Of a DNA stretch of 64,000 nt, positions 9,431 to 20,300 are shown piece after piece. Each line of letters begins with the position of its first letter. Position 1 is the first letter of the stretch. The translations under genes were made by a program, and so were the position numbers. The stretch comes from Clarkia xantiana subsp. parviflora (Eukaryota; Streptophyta; Magnoliopsida; Myrtales; Onagraceae). Under the pieces are notes generated by a model that was not told where the DNA came from, did not search any database, and saw only the letters and a list, made by a program, of their open reading frames with translations. Location of the stretch: contig JAPTYO010000007.1 in NCBI GenBank assembly GCA_036873135.1, positions 63,010,441 through 63,074,440 of the forward strand. Direction: 5' to 3'.

Positions 9431-9710
9431 AGTCACCAAGGGTGTGCCAAATTGCTTTCTAAGCAATCAGTCCGAAGATCCGTACCCGTTTAAGAACTGA
9501 TCAGAGGATTTTCTGTGGAGACATACTTCGTGAGACTTCTTTCTAAGAACTTGCACGAGGTTCCGACTGGTGGATCGTGAACTCCCTCCACAAGATCTTA
9601 GACACAGGATTCATCTAAAAGGTATGTGCGAATTCTTCTGCTGCGTAATTGTGATTACTAACACATACATTATTTAGTGTTTCCTAGTATTACGTCCCCG
9701 TAATCCAACA
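9431..9710 (+). mobile_element. CA 5' LTR, second part
   Basis: Resumes the CA LTR after the G2 insertion, with the first five bases (gtcac) being the target duplication. It ends ...TAATCCAACA at 9710, one base before the primer-binding site. No second copy of this LTR is found downstream of the CA polymerase, so the element has lost its 3' LTR within this window. Confidence 0.65.
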
Positions 9711-9711
9711 T

Positions 9712-9723
9712 TGGTATCAGAGC
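9712..9723 (+). other. CA primer-binding site (initiator tRNA-Met)
   Basis: TGGTATCAGAGC is the standard copia primer-binding site, complementary to the 3' end of initiator methionine tRNA. It fixes the 5' LTR boundary and the plus orientation of CA. Confidence 0.95.
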
Positions 9724-11838
9724 CAGATTTAGGAGTTCATGATTTTGATAAAATTGGTGTTCTTGAAATTTTAAAAGTGCCGAAAATTTTAATTTTTGAA
9801 CACTTAAAATGTTCAGAAATTTTGATTCTTGGTGTTTTTGAAATTTTCGGAATTTTTGTGTTTATGGTGGCACCGAAATTTTCATGATGTTCTTGGTTAA
9901 AATTGATGTTCATGATCTTCAAGAAATCCATGAGTTTTATCAAAATAGATATTTGGATTGTTGATCTTTGTAAATTTTGATTTTAAAATTTGACAATTTG
10001 TCCAATTTTTGGTGTTTGTGTCGATACCCTAATGAATTTTTAGGTAAATTCTTTAATTTCTTAGGGTGCAAGTTACAAAAATTCGGCCGGCCCCTATAGA
10101 TATATTCTTTACCATATTTTAATTTTATTAAAGATGACATTGTATCTATAAAATTGGAAAGATTTGGATAAGATTCACATTATATAGTAAAATATATAAA
10201 CTATCGATATATTTAGCTAAAAGATAGGGATAAAGATATATTGATAGGATTTAGTTACTTAAAAAGATTAAGAAAATCTATTGTCTATATATTTTATCCC
10301 TAAACATATATTCGACAATAACTATATATATATATATATATATATGTATTAGCCGAATTATATGTATATGTTTATATTGTTGATTGATTTACATCTTATA
10401 GATAGAATCTTGACAATATTTATATATATATATTAATTATGGTGCCGATTTATATATATATATTAGAAATGTTGGAAATTATTTTACATAATTAATATTT
10501 CTTGTGGGCTAAGTTAAGTTTTTGGTGGATTTTAAACTCTATTTAGCCTGAGGGAAGTATTTTGGCCGAACCCACTAGGGTTTATGGGCCAATCCAATTT
10601 GCATTAACGGAGCGAGTTAAACCAATCTGGGTGTTTTTATTAGGGCCGACCTAGGTGGGTTAGGTATGACCAAGTTAACTAAGTGAATCTAAACCGAACC
10701 GGTTTTGAGTGATGAACCAAACCGAAAACCTATTTTATTAAACTGATTCGGACCGAACCAGATTTTGATTAAACCGGACCGAACCCGAACCGAATTTATT
10801 GGACCGAACCGAATTTATTGGACCGAACCGAACTGGAATTTAAATTGACTATTCCGAAATTTTAGGTCCATTTAATAAAATAGGATGTCAAATTGTTAAA
10901 TTCAAATATTTTGAACTTTAAAATTAGCCTAAACTATGCTCAAAAGGTTTAAATTCCACATTTTAAATTAAACCTTATTACCCGGTTACGATTATGGGGA
11001 TGGATCTCGGAAATGCATGTTTTAGGGACTGGATTAAATTAGTGGGCTGAATTGCAATTGTTTACTTTGTGCTATATATTTTGATATAATTAGAACTGTC
11101 GTCTTGACTATGTCAAGCTAGCTGGAAATTATATTGTGAGCAATGCTCTGGGATTTAATTATATGGTTTGCGCAATAGGATAGACATGTTGTGTTGGTAG
11201 AAATTGCCTAGGATTCATAACTAGAAATTCGCATGATTGATTGTAAGCATGAATTGCAATTCAACCCCTAATATTTTAAAAGTGTTTAAAACGTAAATCC
11301 AGTCGCCAATTATGCATGTTTATGGAAGTTTCGTGTATGACTCGTATGCTAGGATGTTATGTAATAGCATGTGATAATTTACTTAATAGTAGAAATATGT
11401 ATGCTAGCATGAGTTCCTCGGAACATTAAACGCATGACGCGTATGCATGATGTTTGGTTTGTCCGATTTTTATGGCATGATGTGATAATTTGCTAAGTGT
11501 AGTAGAATTATATATGCATGCTTAAATTGTCGGATATTCTCAAAATAAAAAGGGCCTTAGGAAAACCAAGATCGGGTATGCATATTTTTCAAAATATTCC
11601 TGTTCCGGTAATTTGCGATATAATAACCGTTTTCAAAAGACTGATCTATTGAATTGAAGACGACGATAGTGTGAACTCTTTCACAGACCCCCTTCCCTTG
11701 GTTTACTGGTGGTTGGTTTGGTCTGGATGACTGAAGGATCACTATTTGTCGTATTCCATCTTAATAGATAATCCGGTGTTTGCAATTCTTTTTCAAAATG
11801 TTATTGTCTTTCTCATAACCATCAATGTGTTCGCTTTT
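9724..11838 (+). other. CA leader, 2.1 kb, no gene
   Basis: An unusually long AT-rich leader between primer-binding site and gag. It contains a (TA)n run at 10323-10345, many 'gaaatttt' words (9760-9900), and a short tandem repeat of 'ggaccgaaccgaatttatt' (about 10785-10840). Part of it (11350-11815) is matched by the inverted fragment at 1600-2186. No reading frame is convincing. It may contain older insertions that I cannot delimit. Confidence 0.6.
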
Positions 11839-11871
11839 ATGGCCGATCCTATAGAGTCTATGAACCTCGCA

Positions 11872-12468
11872 ATCTGGATGGTATGGATTATAATGCGTGG
11901 AGAGATAATGTTATGGATATGCTAATTTCTGCGGATCCTGAGGATCAAGACAATCCGCAAACAGAAATAATGAATCTGGACGAGTATGGAAACCCACGTC
12001 AGCACAAGAAAGAAAAGGTTGAGGAAAGATCTCAGGGCACGAGACATAATTCTCTCGCAGCTGTCAGATGAACTGGAAGGAGAACTTATTCAAGTCAGCA
12101 CGTTACATCTTTGGTGTGCCATATACCTTCGCTTTGCAAAAGGTAAGGCCGCCGAAGCCCGAGCCTTGTTGGCAGAATATTACACTATTATATGCAATGA
12201 TAACGGTGTACTAGCCGTTCATGACCCCGCTGACGAGAAATGCGTATGGACAAGGGCTCAAAAAGTAATGAGAATGTATCTTATTTCATGGTTTGTTGAC
12301 GAAAAAGGGCTCACACGTCTAATCACGTCGATTAAGGCGACAATATACCTATTCGAAACAGAACATGAAAAAGGTAACTTTCCAAAAGAACCCAAGGCAT
12401 TCGATGAAAGATTCGCTGATATGCTGAAAAGCTTGGCAACCCTCGGCAACAAAAGGTCTAAACGATGA
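11872..12468 (+). pseudogene. CA gag, frameshifted
   Basis: The frame opening around 11872 encodes RNLDGMDYNAWRDNVMDML, the 'L-D-G-x-x-Y-x-x-W' start typical of copia gag. It shifts near 12035-12050 to a second frame that encodes RARDIILSQLSDELEGELIQ and later FDERFADMLKSL before stopping at 12468. No CCHC zinc knuckle is found downstream. The middle part (LWCAIYLRFAKGKAAEARAL) does not resemble the usual gag core, so part of it may be diverged or replaced. Gag would form the particle that packages element RNA; this copy cannot make a full one. Confidence 0.6.
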
Positions 12469-13656
12469 TCTGGTGCGATAACCACCGTGATAACTGTGCC
12501 TTTAAGGTACGACTCGTTTACCACATACATAAATTGTAAAACTTTTTTTTTTATGCTAGACATATGATACAATTCACTTGTGAATTTCTTTTCAGGTGCA
12601 ATGCAGAACGTGGTTATGACTACAAGTCCATCATTATTCTTCTTTGAAACAGTTTCATGTTTGAGATCTGAAACCTTAGTATTGTTTATGTTGGATTTCC
12701 TACTGTTCATTTTCTTTTTAAGTTTGAATTTTGGTTGATATTTCGGAATTACTTTGGGAAGTGATCTACTAATCAATATTAATTGACCCGGTTAAATGGG
12801 ATCAATCCGGACTACATAAAAGAAACCGAAAATAAGGCTATGAATAATGGCCAGATCAAACATATCCATACATGTCTTCCATAATCGAATTATTTGAGTA
12901 AAATCAAAATGCCATCCATCGATCGCGTAGCTTAATGAACCAACCAGATTATTTCTTTCTTATTTGTTAGTACTCCGTTTAAATGATAAATTCAGTGGTA
13001 ATTTAACATGTTCGACACCGATTAAATTGAATTAACTTTGGAAACGAAACGATTTAAACCACAAATTAAACTGGTTTTAGGCGCCACGCGCGCGTGTACC
13101 TCGAAAGACGGAACACATCCTTTCAAAGTACGAATTCAATAATGAAATGTTTTAATGAATGAATGCTGAATTTTCGTTTGTTACCACTATGGAATAACTC
13201 ATTGATCACTTATACAAAAGCAAAAGGTACGCATTAAAAGGCTACCACGAGCTAGTATAATATCAACTATCGCATAGGCGAAAGCCCAACACACAGTTCA
13301 AGAGGTGGATAAGTCTCTAAATGAGTTAACAAACGGAAGGAAGTAGTCCGTAAAATGACTCTCCCACTATACGCTTTGAACGATAAGTCTGGCGGGACAT
13401 TCATCTCAATTAAGCACTTCAAGAAGCATAATTTAAAATTACAAAATGCTAGAATTCAACAAATCACGTTCCCTACGGGTTGAAGTACTGTTGACTCACA
13501 TAAGTGTAATTATATGCTCCAAAGAAATCGGTCGGGACACGTTGCCTTAGTTAGCTAAATGAAATGATAAGGGTTACACCTTATCATAATGCGGCATTAA
13601 TTTGCGCATTAAAAAAAGTAGTTGGATAAAGAGTATCAAACACTCTTGGGAAATAC
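12469..13656. other. CA interior, protease and integrase not found
   Basis: This is where the gag zinc knuckle, protease and integrase of a copia element should lie. I see no D-S/T-G protease motif, no HHCC zinc finger and no DDE triad in any frame. The sequence is AT-rich with unremarkable composition. Either a large deletion plus unrelated filler, or an old insertion, replaced the coding part. No terminal repeats of an insertion could be recognised. Confidence 0.5.
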
Positions 13657-14211
13657 ATGTTCAAATTAGCTTCGAATTATGGTGACGTGGTCGAACATGA
13701 AACATTACAAAGCTTGAGGACGAAATTCCAACGCTTAGAAAAAGACGAAGTCTTGATCGAATGGAGATTTGGCGACGATTCCCAGGTCCCACTTACTTCG
13801 AGTGGGAGATTTTACACAACACAAGTTAATGAAATGGTAAATGATGATGGAAACGTTATCATAGTAAATCCAGTGGGAGGGCTCCCTCCCCCCCCCCCCC
13901 CCCCCCCACACTCAAATCACTAATGCTGCTAATGCGAATCAAGTTGAACTTGAGAGTCACGTTGCTAAACCGCTGGATGAAAATCCAATAACGACACAAC
14001 TACCCATTGTTCCCAGTGGGAGAGGATTGACCAACTTGGTTCAAGGTCCTAGTGATCAAAGAATTAATCTCGGAGGTAAAATCCCGAGACCGAGAGGACG
14101 TCCAAGAAAGGTTGTTAGTCAAGATTCCAGAAATGCCATTATTCCCAGTGGGAGTGATGCTCCGATAAGAAGCATTATTCCGAGTGGGAGTATCGATCAG
14201 GCTCAAGATGG
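13657..14211 (+). pseudogene. CA linker before reverse transcriptase
   Basis: Two frames (13657-13923 and 14027-14293) encode a low-complexity linker of the type found between copia integrase and reverse transcriptase. It contains a run of 20 C residues (13888-13907) read as polyproline, which probably caused the frame break. A short motif, S/P-S-G-R/S preceded by I-V/I-P in three cases, appears four times from DNA words like 'cccagtgggag' (near 13800, 14012, 14142 and 14184). GKIPRPRGRPRK looks like a basic AT-hook-like stretch. The later part shifts into the RT frame near 14200-14225. Confidence 0.5.
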
Positions 14212-15870
14212 GATTATCGGCCTAAACGAAGTCAAAGGAAACGAACTTCTCCCAAGAAGTATCCCATCGAGAGAGGTGAATTACTCACTCTAACCTCTGT
14301 TGATGAACCGGTAACAGTTAAGCAAGCAATGAAAGGACCTCAAGCAAAGGAATGGAGGAAAGCAATGGAGGAAGAGATCGCCTCAATGAAATCTAATTCA
14401 GTATGGTCTTTAGTTGATTTACCTGCTAAACCCAAAGCTATAGGGGCGAAGTGGGTTTTGAAGCTCAAACTCACTTCTGATGGAGAAATCGAGCGATACA
14501 ATGCCCGACTTGTTGCGAAAGGATATACCCAACTGCACTGAGTGGACTTCGATGAAACATACTCACCAACTGTGCGTTACACCACGGTCAGGGCCATCAT
14601 TGCCCTTGTTGCAAGCCTTGATTTAGAGCTGCACCAAATAGATGTTAAGACCGCATTCCTCCACGGAAACCTGGAGGAAGATATCTACATGGAGCAGCCG
14701 GAGGATTTCATTACTCCTGGCAACGAAAGAAAAGTTTGTAAACTCCATAGGTCTATCTACGGTTTTAAACAATCGTCTCGGCAATGGTATCGCAGGTTCC
14801 ACGTGGAAATCATTGGAAACGGATTCGTGAACCTCCTTGAGGATCCCTGCGTATACACTAAGTTCTCCGGGTCTAAGTACGTCATCTTAACCTTATACGT
14901 GGATGATATACTCATTGCTGCGAACGATGTGAGTTTCATTAAACAGTCGAAGTCCTAGTTGGCATCAGTATTCGAGATGAAAGACATGGGAGAGGCTACG
15001 TGCATCTTAGGCATTAAAATTGCCAGAGATCGTGCCGCCCGGAGATTATGTCTATCTCAAGAATCTTATATCAATAAACTGTTAAAGAGATTCAGAATGC
15101 TAGATGCCAAACCCGTGGAGACGCCGGTTGTACTCGGGTGCGCGCTGTCAAAGCGTGATGGCTCGAAGAACCTGCAGGAGCGTGAACAGATTAAGAGTGC
15201 AGAGTATTTGAGCATGGTGAGAAGCCTCATGTACGACATGCTCTGCACTCGTTCGGACATTTGTTACACTGTGTTCCTAGTAGCAAGATTCCAATCAGAC
15301 CCTAGCTATCAACATTTAAAGGCCGTAAAACTAATCATACGTTATCTGAAAGGTACTGCCGACTACATACTGTGCTATGAGGACAGGAAGATAGAATTGA
15401 CCGGTTTCAGTGACGCCGACCATGGTGGCTATCCGGATGATCGTAAGTCCACCACAGGAGGAGTATTCCTCCTTGCTAATGCCGCCATTTCATGGACGAG
15501 CAAGAAGTAATCATGTGTCGCGCTGTCTACGATGGAATCAGAATTCGTTGCCCTCTCTAAAAACGCACAGGAAGCGGTTTGGCTGAAAAGGCTTCTTACT
15601 GCAATGCTAGGCACTGACAAAGAAAGTAAGCCTATGAAGGTATACTCCGATAGTCAGGCAGCCATTGCGGCAGTTAAGAATCCAAAGTACCATAGTAGGA
15701 CTAAGCACATTGATGTGAAATATAATTATGCTAAATATATAGTGGAAGACAATATAATCACTTTAGAGTACTTGTCCACTGGCAATATTGTGGCGGACCC
15801 ACCGTCCAAACCTTTAAGAAGAGAGACTTTTGAAAAGCACGTAAAACTGTTTGGATTGCGTATGATTTAA
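14212..15870 (+). pseudogene. CA reverse transcriptase and RNase H with three stops
   Basis: One continuous frame encodes EPVTVKQAMKGPQAKEWRKA, then IGAKWVLKLKL, FDETYSP, VKTAFLHGNLEEDIYMEQP, and the active-site box LYVDDILIAAND, all landmarks of copia reverse transcriptase. RNase H follows, with GFSDADHGG, the 'STMESEF' box and VYSDSQAAIAAVKNP, ending before TAA at 15868-15870. Three in-frame stops interrupt it: TGA at 14539-14541, TAG at 14956-14958 and TAA at 15508-15510. The catalytic D-D pair is intact. By position, the second and third stops replace a usual W or Q and a usual Q, consistent with transitions. The first replaces a usual G. The copy is dead without repair of all three. Confidence 0.9.
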
Positions 15871-16326
15871 TGAGTGGCTTGTATCAGTGATAATTTTGAT
15901 TATTGAAATTATATTTTGATTGAATAAAGAATTACGAATTTTGAGTACATTTATCGACGTTATGCTGATTAATAACATCGAATTTTACGGTCTATAAACT
16001 GAGTCGTAGGAGGATGTAAAAGTCTTCCGTTAAAATTATGTCGAATGTGGGCATTGCCTCGTCACACAGGCACGGTCATCTTGTAGGTGAGGGGGTCCTC
16101 TACCATATCAAGATCGGCTGAGAACCAGGGGATAAACCTGATTATACGAAACGATCACTTAGTCTTGGTAAAACGCGACTTGATCTTCGTTTTGTAGATC
16201 ACCGCGATGTACTCCGTCCGTCATCTTCCACATTCAGGGCCAGATGAAATATTCTGCGGTAGCATCATTGACATATCCCGCCCCTGACTAATTCAGGTAT
16301 GTTATCGACGCGTGCTTCATACTACG
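15871..16326. other. CA 3' flank, no LTR found
   Basis: Sequence after the CA stop codon with no recognisable polypurine tract or copy of the CA LTR. It runs into TGTAAACACC at 16327, the proposed start of LTR O1, so the CA 3' LTR was probably lost when O1 inserted or by later deletion. No coding region seen. Confidence 0.5.
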
Positions 16327-17153
16327 TGTAAACACCTAATTTTTGGACCACGGCGACACGCGTGGCATGTGACGCGCTAAATGAGAAAATGTCTAAATAT
16401 GGCAAGTCGCGAAGCTTTCAAGAATGCTCCAGCATATATTAGGATGTTATATGTATTTATTATTATGAATATTTAGTATTTATTAGGAGAATAAATTAAT
16501 GTAATTTATTTCCTATTTAGACTAAATTCTAGTATTTATTAGGAGAATAAATCAGCAATACTTACCCCCTAGTTAGACTAAACCCTAGTCACCTAGGTTA
16601 GTATATGTATAGCTGATATTTACATGTAAAAGGGGGCACGAGGAAATAACGAAGGAAAAACGAAGAACAATGAAAGTGGAATAAAAGTTGAAGTTCATAT
16701 TCCGTGTCTCATCATGATCTCGTCTCATTAGCCTTGGTTTTGTATTATTATTATTATTATTATTGTTTCTTGTTTTGTATATAATTCCCGACCTCCATAT
16801 GCCATTACCACAGGACTGTCGAACAGCACCTCCGACCACTCTGGCTCCGTTCCACCTTAGCCTTCCAATGTTATCGGTCATTGTCCTCCACTAGAGCGCT
16901 CTTGCTTCACTTCGGCCGTTTCAATAATCGCCATACTCCGATTAATCATCGCCCGTGGGCTCGCCGAATCCGTTCAATTTCGTGCTACCCCAGTCCAGTC
17001 CGGCCCGCCGCTCTCGCTGCGCCGATCTCTTCGTCACTACCCAATTTCCTTCCGGACCAGATCCGTCGTCCAAGCATCATAGCACTCCAGTCCATCATTC
17101 ATCATCGTTTTCTTCCTATCACCATCGGAGACTCATATATGCCATCACCATCC

Positions 17154-17349
17154 TATAAAGCTTGGAGGATTTAGATTGAATATGAAATGTATTGATCAAC
17201 CAAAATCATGTGTTACAATGTATAGAACTAGTATATATACTAGTAAGAAGATCTAACTAACTAAACTAACTTAGTTCACAAGCTAAGCTAATCTAGTGAT
17301 CTAGTATGCACAAGGATATATTGTATGTGGAAAGCTATACATTCCTATA
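17154..17349 (-). mobile_element. CB 3' LTR
   Basis: On the sense strand it starts TATAGGAATG and ends CTTTATA. The boundary is fixed on both sides by comparison with the other LTR and by the CATCC duplication. It differs from the 5' LTR at 17161 (C against T). The stop codon of the polyprotein lies at its third to fifth bases. Confidence 0.95.
17227..17244 (-). promoter_or_regulatory. Palindromic TATA region in the CB 3' LTR
   Basis: ACTAGTATATATACTAGT is a perfect 18-base palindrome holding a TATATATA core. The same sequence is at 22435-22452 in the 5' LTR, where it is the likely core promoter of the element. Confidence 0.55.
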
Positions 17350-20300
17350 TGCTCCCATCTTTTTCTTCTCCTTTCTTTTCATGAAACACATCCTTGATTC
17401 CATAGAGCTTGAGAAGGGCAATATGTTGCTTCTTGACAAGTGCCTTGGTGAGCAAGTCTGCCAATTGGTCTCGAGAAGCAACATGTTTAGCTGAAATTTG
17501 CCCTGATTGAATGTGATGCCTAGTGAAATGACAATCTAACTCAATGTGTTTTGTGCGTTCATGAAACATAGGGTTCTTAGCAATCTTCACAGCAGATTCA
17601 CTATCTGTGAAGATGGGTATGGGTAATTGCAAATGCATCCCAAGTTCCTTCAATAGTCTAGCAACCCAAAGAGCTTCTTGTATAGCCACCCTTAAGCATC
17701 TATATTCAGCCTCTGCACTGGAAAGAGAAATTGTGTCTTGCTTCTTTACTTTCCAACCCACCATAGCTCCTCCAAGCCTTACACAATAAGCACTTACTGA
17801 CTTCCTACTAAAAGGACAAGCTGCCCAATCTGAATCACAGTAGAGACTCAAGTCAAGGGCATTATTTGAAGGATAAAGCAAACCCTGGCCAGGGCTTCCT
17901 TTGATGTATTTAATGATCCTCATGGCTGCATCATGATGAGACTTCTTAGGTTTATCAACAAATTGACTTATCCTTTGAACTGAGAAGCTAATGTCTGGCC
18001 TAGTCATGGTCAAGTAAAGAAGTTTGCCCACCAATCTTCTATAAGCAGTGGCATCCTCCAAGAGCAAATCATCAGAAGAAGTCTTTGTAGCCTCATCATA
18101 CTCACAAGTAGTGAGTTTGAGGTTGAACTCCATAGGAGTCTCAGTTGGCCTAGCAGCTCCCAATCCAGCCTCTTCAATGAGCTCAAGCGCATACTTCCTT
18201 TGATTGATGACCAAACCCTCCTTAGACCTAGCAATTTCCAAACCCAAGAAATATCTCAAGTTGCCCAAATCTTTGAGCTTGAAATGGGATTTGAGAGTGG
18301 ACTTCAATTGGTCAATCATACAGGTATTTGAACCTGTGATGAGTAAGTCATCCACATAAATGAGGAGAAATACTCTATCCTTGCCATTTACCTTGGTGAA
18401 CAAGGAATGATCAGAAGCACTTTGAGTATATCCATTATTCAACAAGGTATTGGTGAGTTTGATGTTCCATTGCCTAGAAGCTTGTTTCAACCCATAAAGA
18501 GACTTTAAAAGCTTGCATACACGCCTTGGAGAGCCTAGATCAGACTTTGTAGAATCAAAGCCTTGTGGAATATCCATATAGACCTCCTCATGCAAGTCAC
18601 CCTGAAGGAAAGCATTGTTCACATCCATGTGAAACAAGCCCCAAGAATATGAGGCTGCCATTGCCAAAACAATCCTTACAGTTGTCATTTTCACCACAGG
18701 GGAAAAGGTTTCATTGAAGTCAGTCCCTTCTACTTGAGTGAAGCCTTTAGCAACCAGCCTTGCTTTGTATCTCTCAATAGAACCATCAGAATTGTACTTC
18801 ACCCTAAACACCCATTTACAACCAATAGATGACTTACCATGAGGCAGATCCACAATCCTCCATGTGTTGTTATCTTGCAAAGCTTTGATCTCATCCTTCA
18901 TTGCCACCACCCAATTTGAGTCCTTGACTGCTTGCTTGTAAGTAGAAGGCTCCCTAACTTTGTCAATGGAGGCCAAGAAGCAAGTAAAGTTAGGATTCAG
19001 ATGATCATATGAGATATACTTCTCTAAACCAAATACAGCATTGGAAGTAGAAGCTCCTCTAAGTTGAGCAATCCTTGCACTCCTTCTTAAGGTTGGGATT
19101 TGTGGAGGCATGACTTCAACCATTGGTGGCTGAGAAGGTGGCTGAGGAGGTGGCTGAGGAGCAATGAATTCATCAAGAATAGGTGGAGAAACCAAAGGAG
19201 CTCTATCAAGAGAGGTTTGATCATTAGAAGAAGACTCTTCAATCAATAACTTGGACTCCAAGCAAGTAGGCAACAGAGATCTCAGCTCTGCTTTAGACAT
19301 GCCAAATGGAAAGATGTGCTCATGGAAAGCAACATCTCTAGATACATGGAAAGTTGAATTAGATATCTTCATCACAAGATAACCTTTTTGTGAAGTGGAA
19401 TATCCCATTAGAATGCAAGGCTCAGCTCTTGAACCAAATTTATCCAAGTTGTTCAAGTTGGTGGCAAAACACAGACATCCAATGATTCTTAGATGGTTGA
19501 TGGAAGGTTGCTTGCCATATAACACCTCCATTGGAGATTTGAATTGCAAAGAGGATGAAGGTATGCGGTTGATCAAGTAACAAGCAGTGAGCACACAATA
19601 ACCCCAATATTTGATTGGCATAGAAGCCTGAAAACGCAATGCCCTTGCTATATTCAAAATTTGTCTATGCTTGCGCTCCACTCTTCCATTCTGCTGAGGA
19701 GTGTAAGGACAACTAGTTTGGTGTTGAATTCCCAAAAGAAGGAAATGATCCTTGCAAATGGAATTGATGAACTCAGATCCATTGTCACTCCTAGCAATCT
19801 TGACCATAGTCCCAAACTGGTTCTGAACCATCAACAAAAAACTTTGGATGTGGATGAAAGTATCACTCTTATGCTTCATCAAGAAAACCCAAGTAGCCCT
19901 TGAGAAGTCATCCACAATTGTAAGGAAATATTGGTAGCCTTTGATGGTTGGAACTTTGTATGGACCCCAAAGATCCAAATGTATTAAGGCAAAAGGAGTA
20001 GAGGCATGTGATTGACTAATAGGAAATGATAATCTGGTTTGCTTGGCCAAAGGGCAGATGGTACATTGTTTGACACAACTTCTAGAAGAATCACTTAAAC
20101 ACAACACATTATTCAAATGACTCAAATGTGTAGCTGAAATGTGTCCCAAACGCCTATGCCAGGTCCAAGCATTCTCCTTATTTGTTTTAGAAATGGTATG
20201 AGCTGCCACCACCTTGCTTGAGCTTGAAGGTATTGAATCCCTGAGTGTATAAAGCCCCTTAGATCTCTCACCAATCACCATTGGCTTCCCAACATGGCCC

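Noticed and set aside
12470..12776. Minus-strand lysine-rich frame (PKFKLKKKMNSRK) within CA
   Set aside because: It overlaps the gag end on the opposite strand and lacks a knuckle or protease motif; composition reflects AT-rich DNA.
16881..17174. Plus-strand proline/serine/histidine-rich frame of 97 codons left of CB
   Set aside because: It is a C-rich part of the O1 LTR, runs into the CB insertion, and has no domain.
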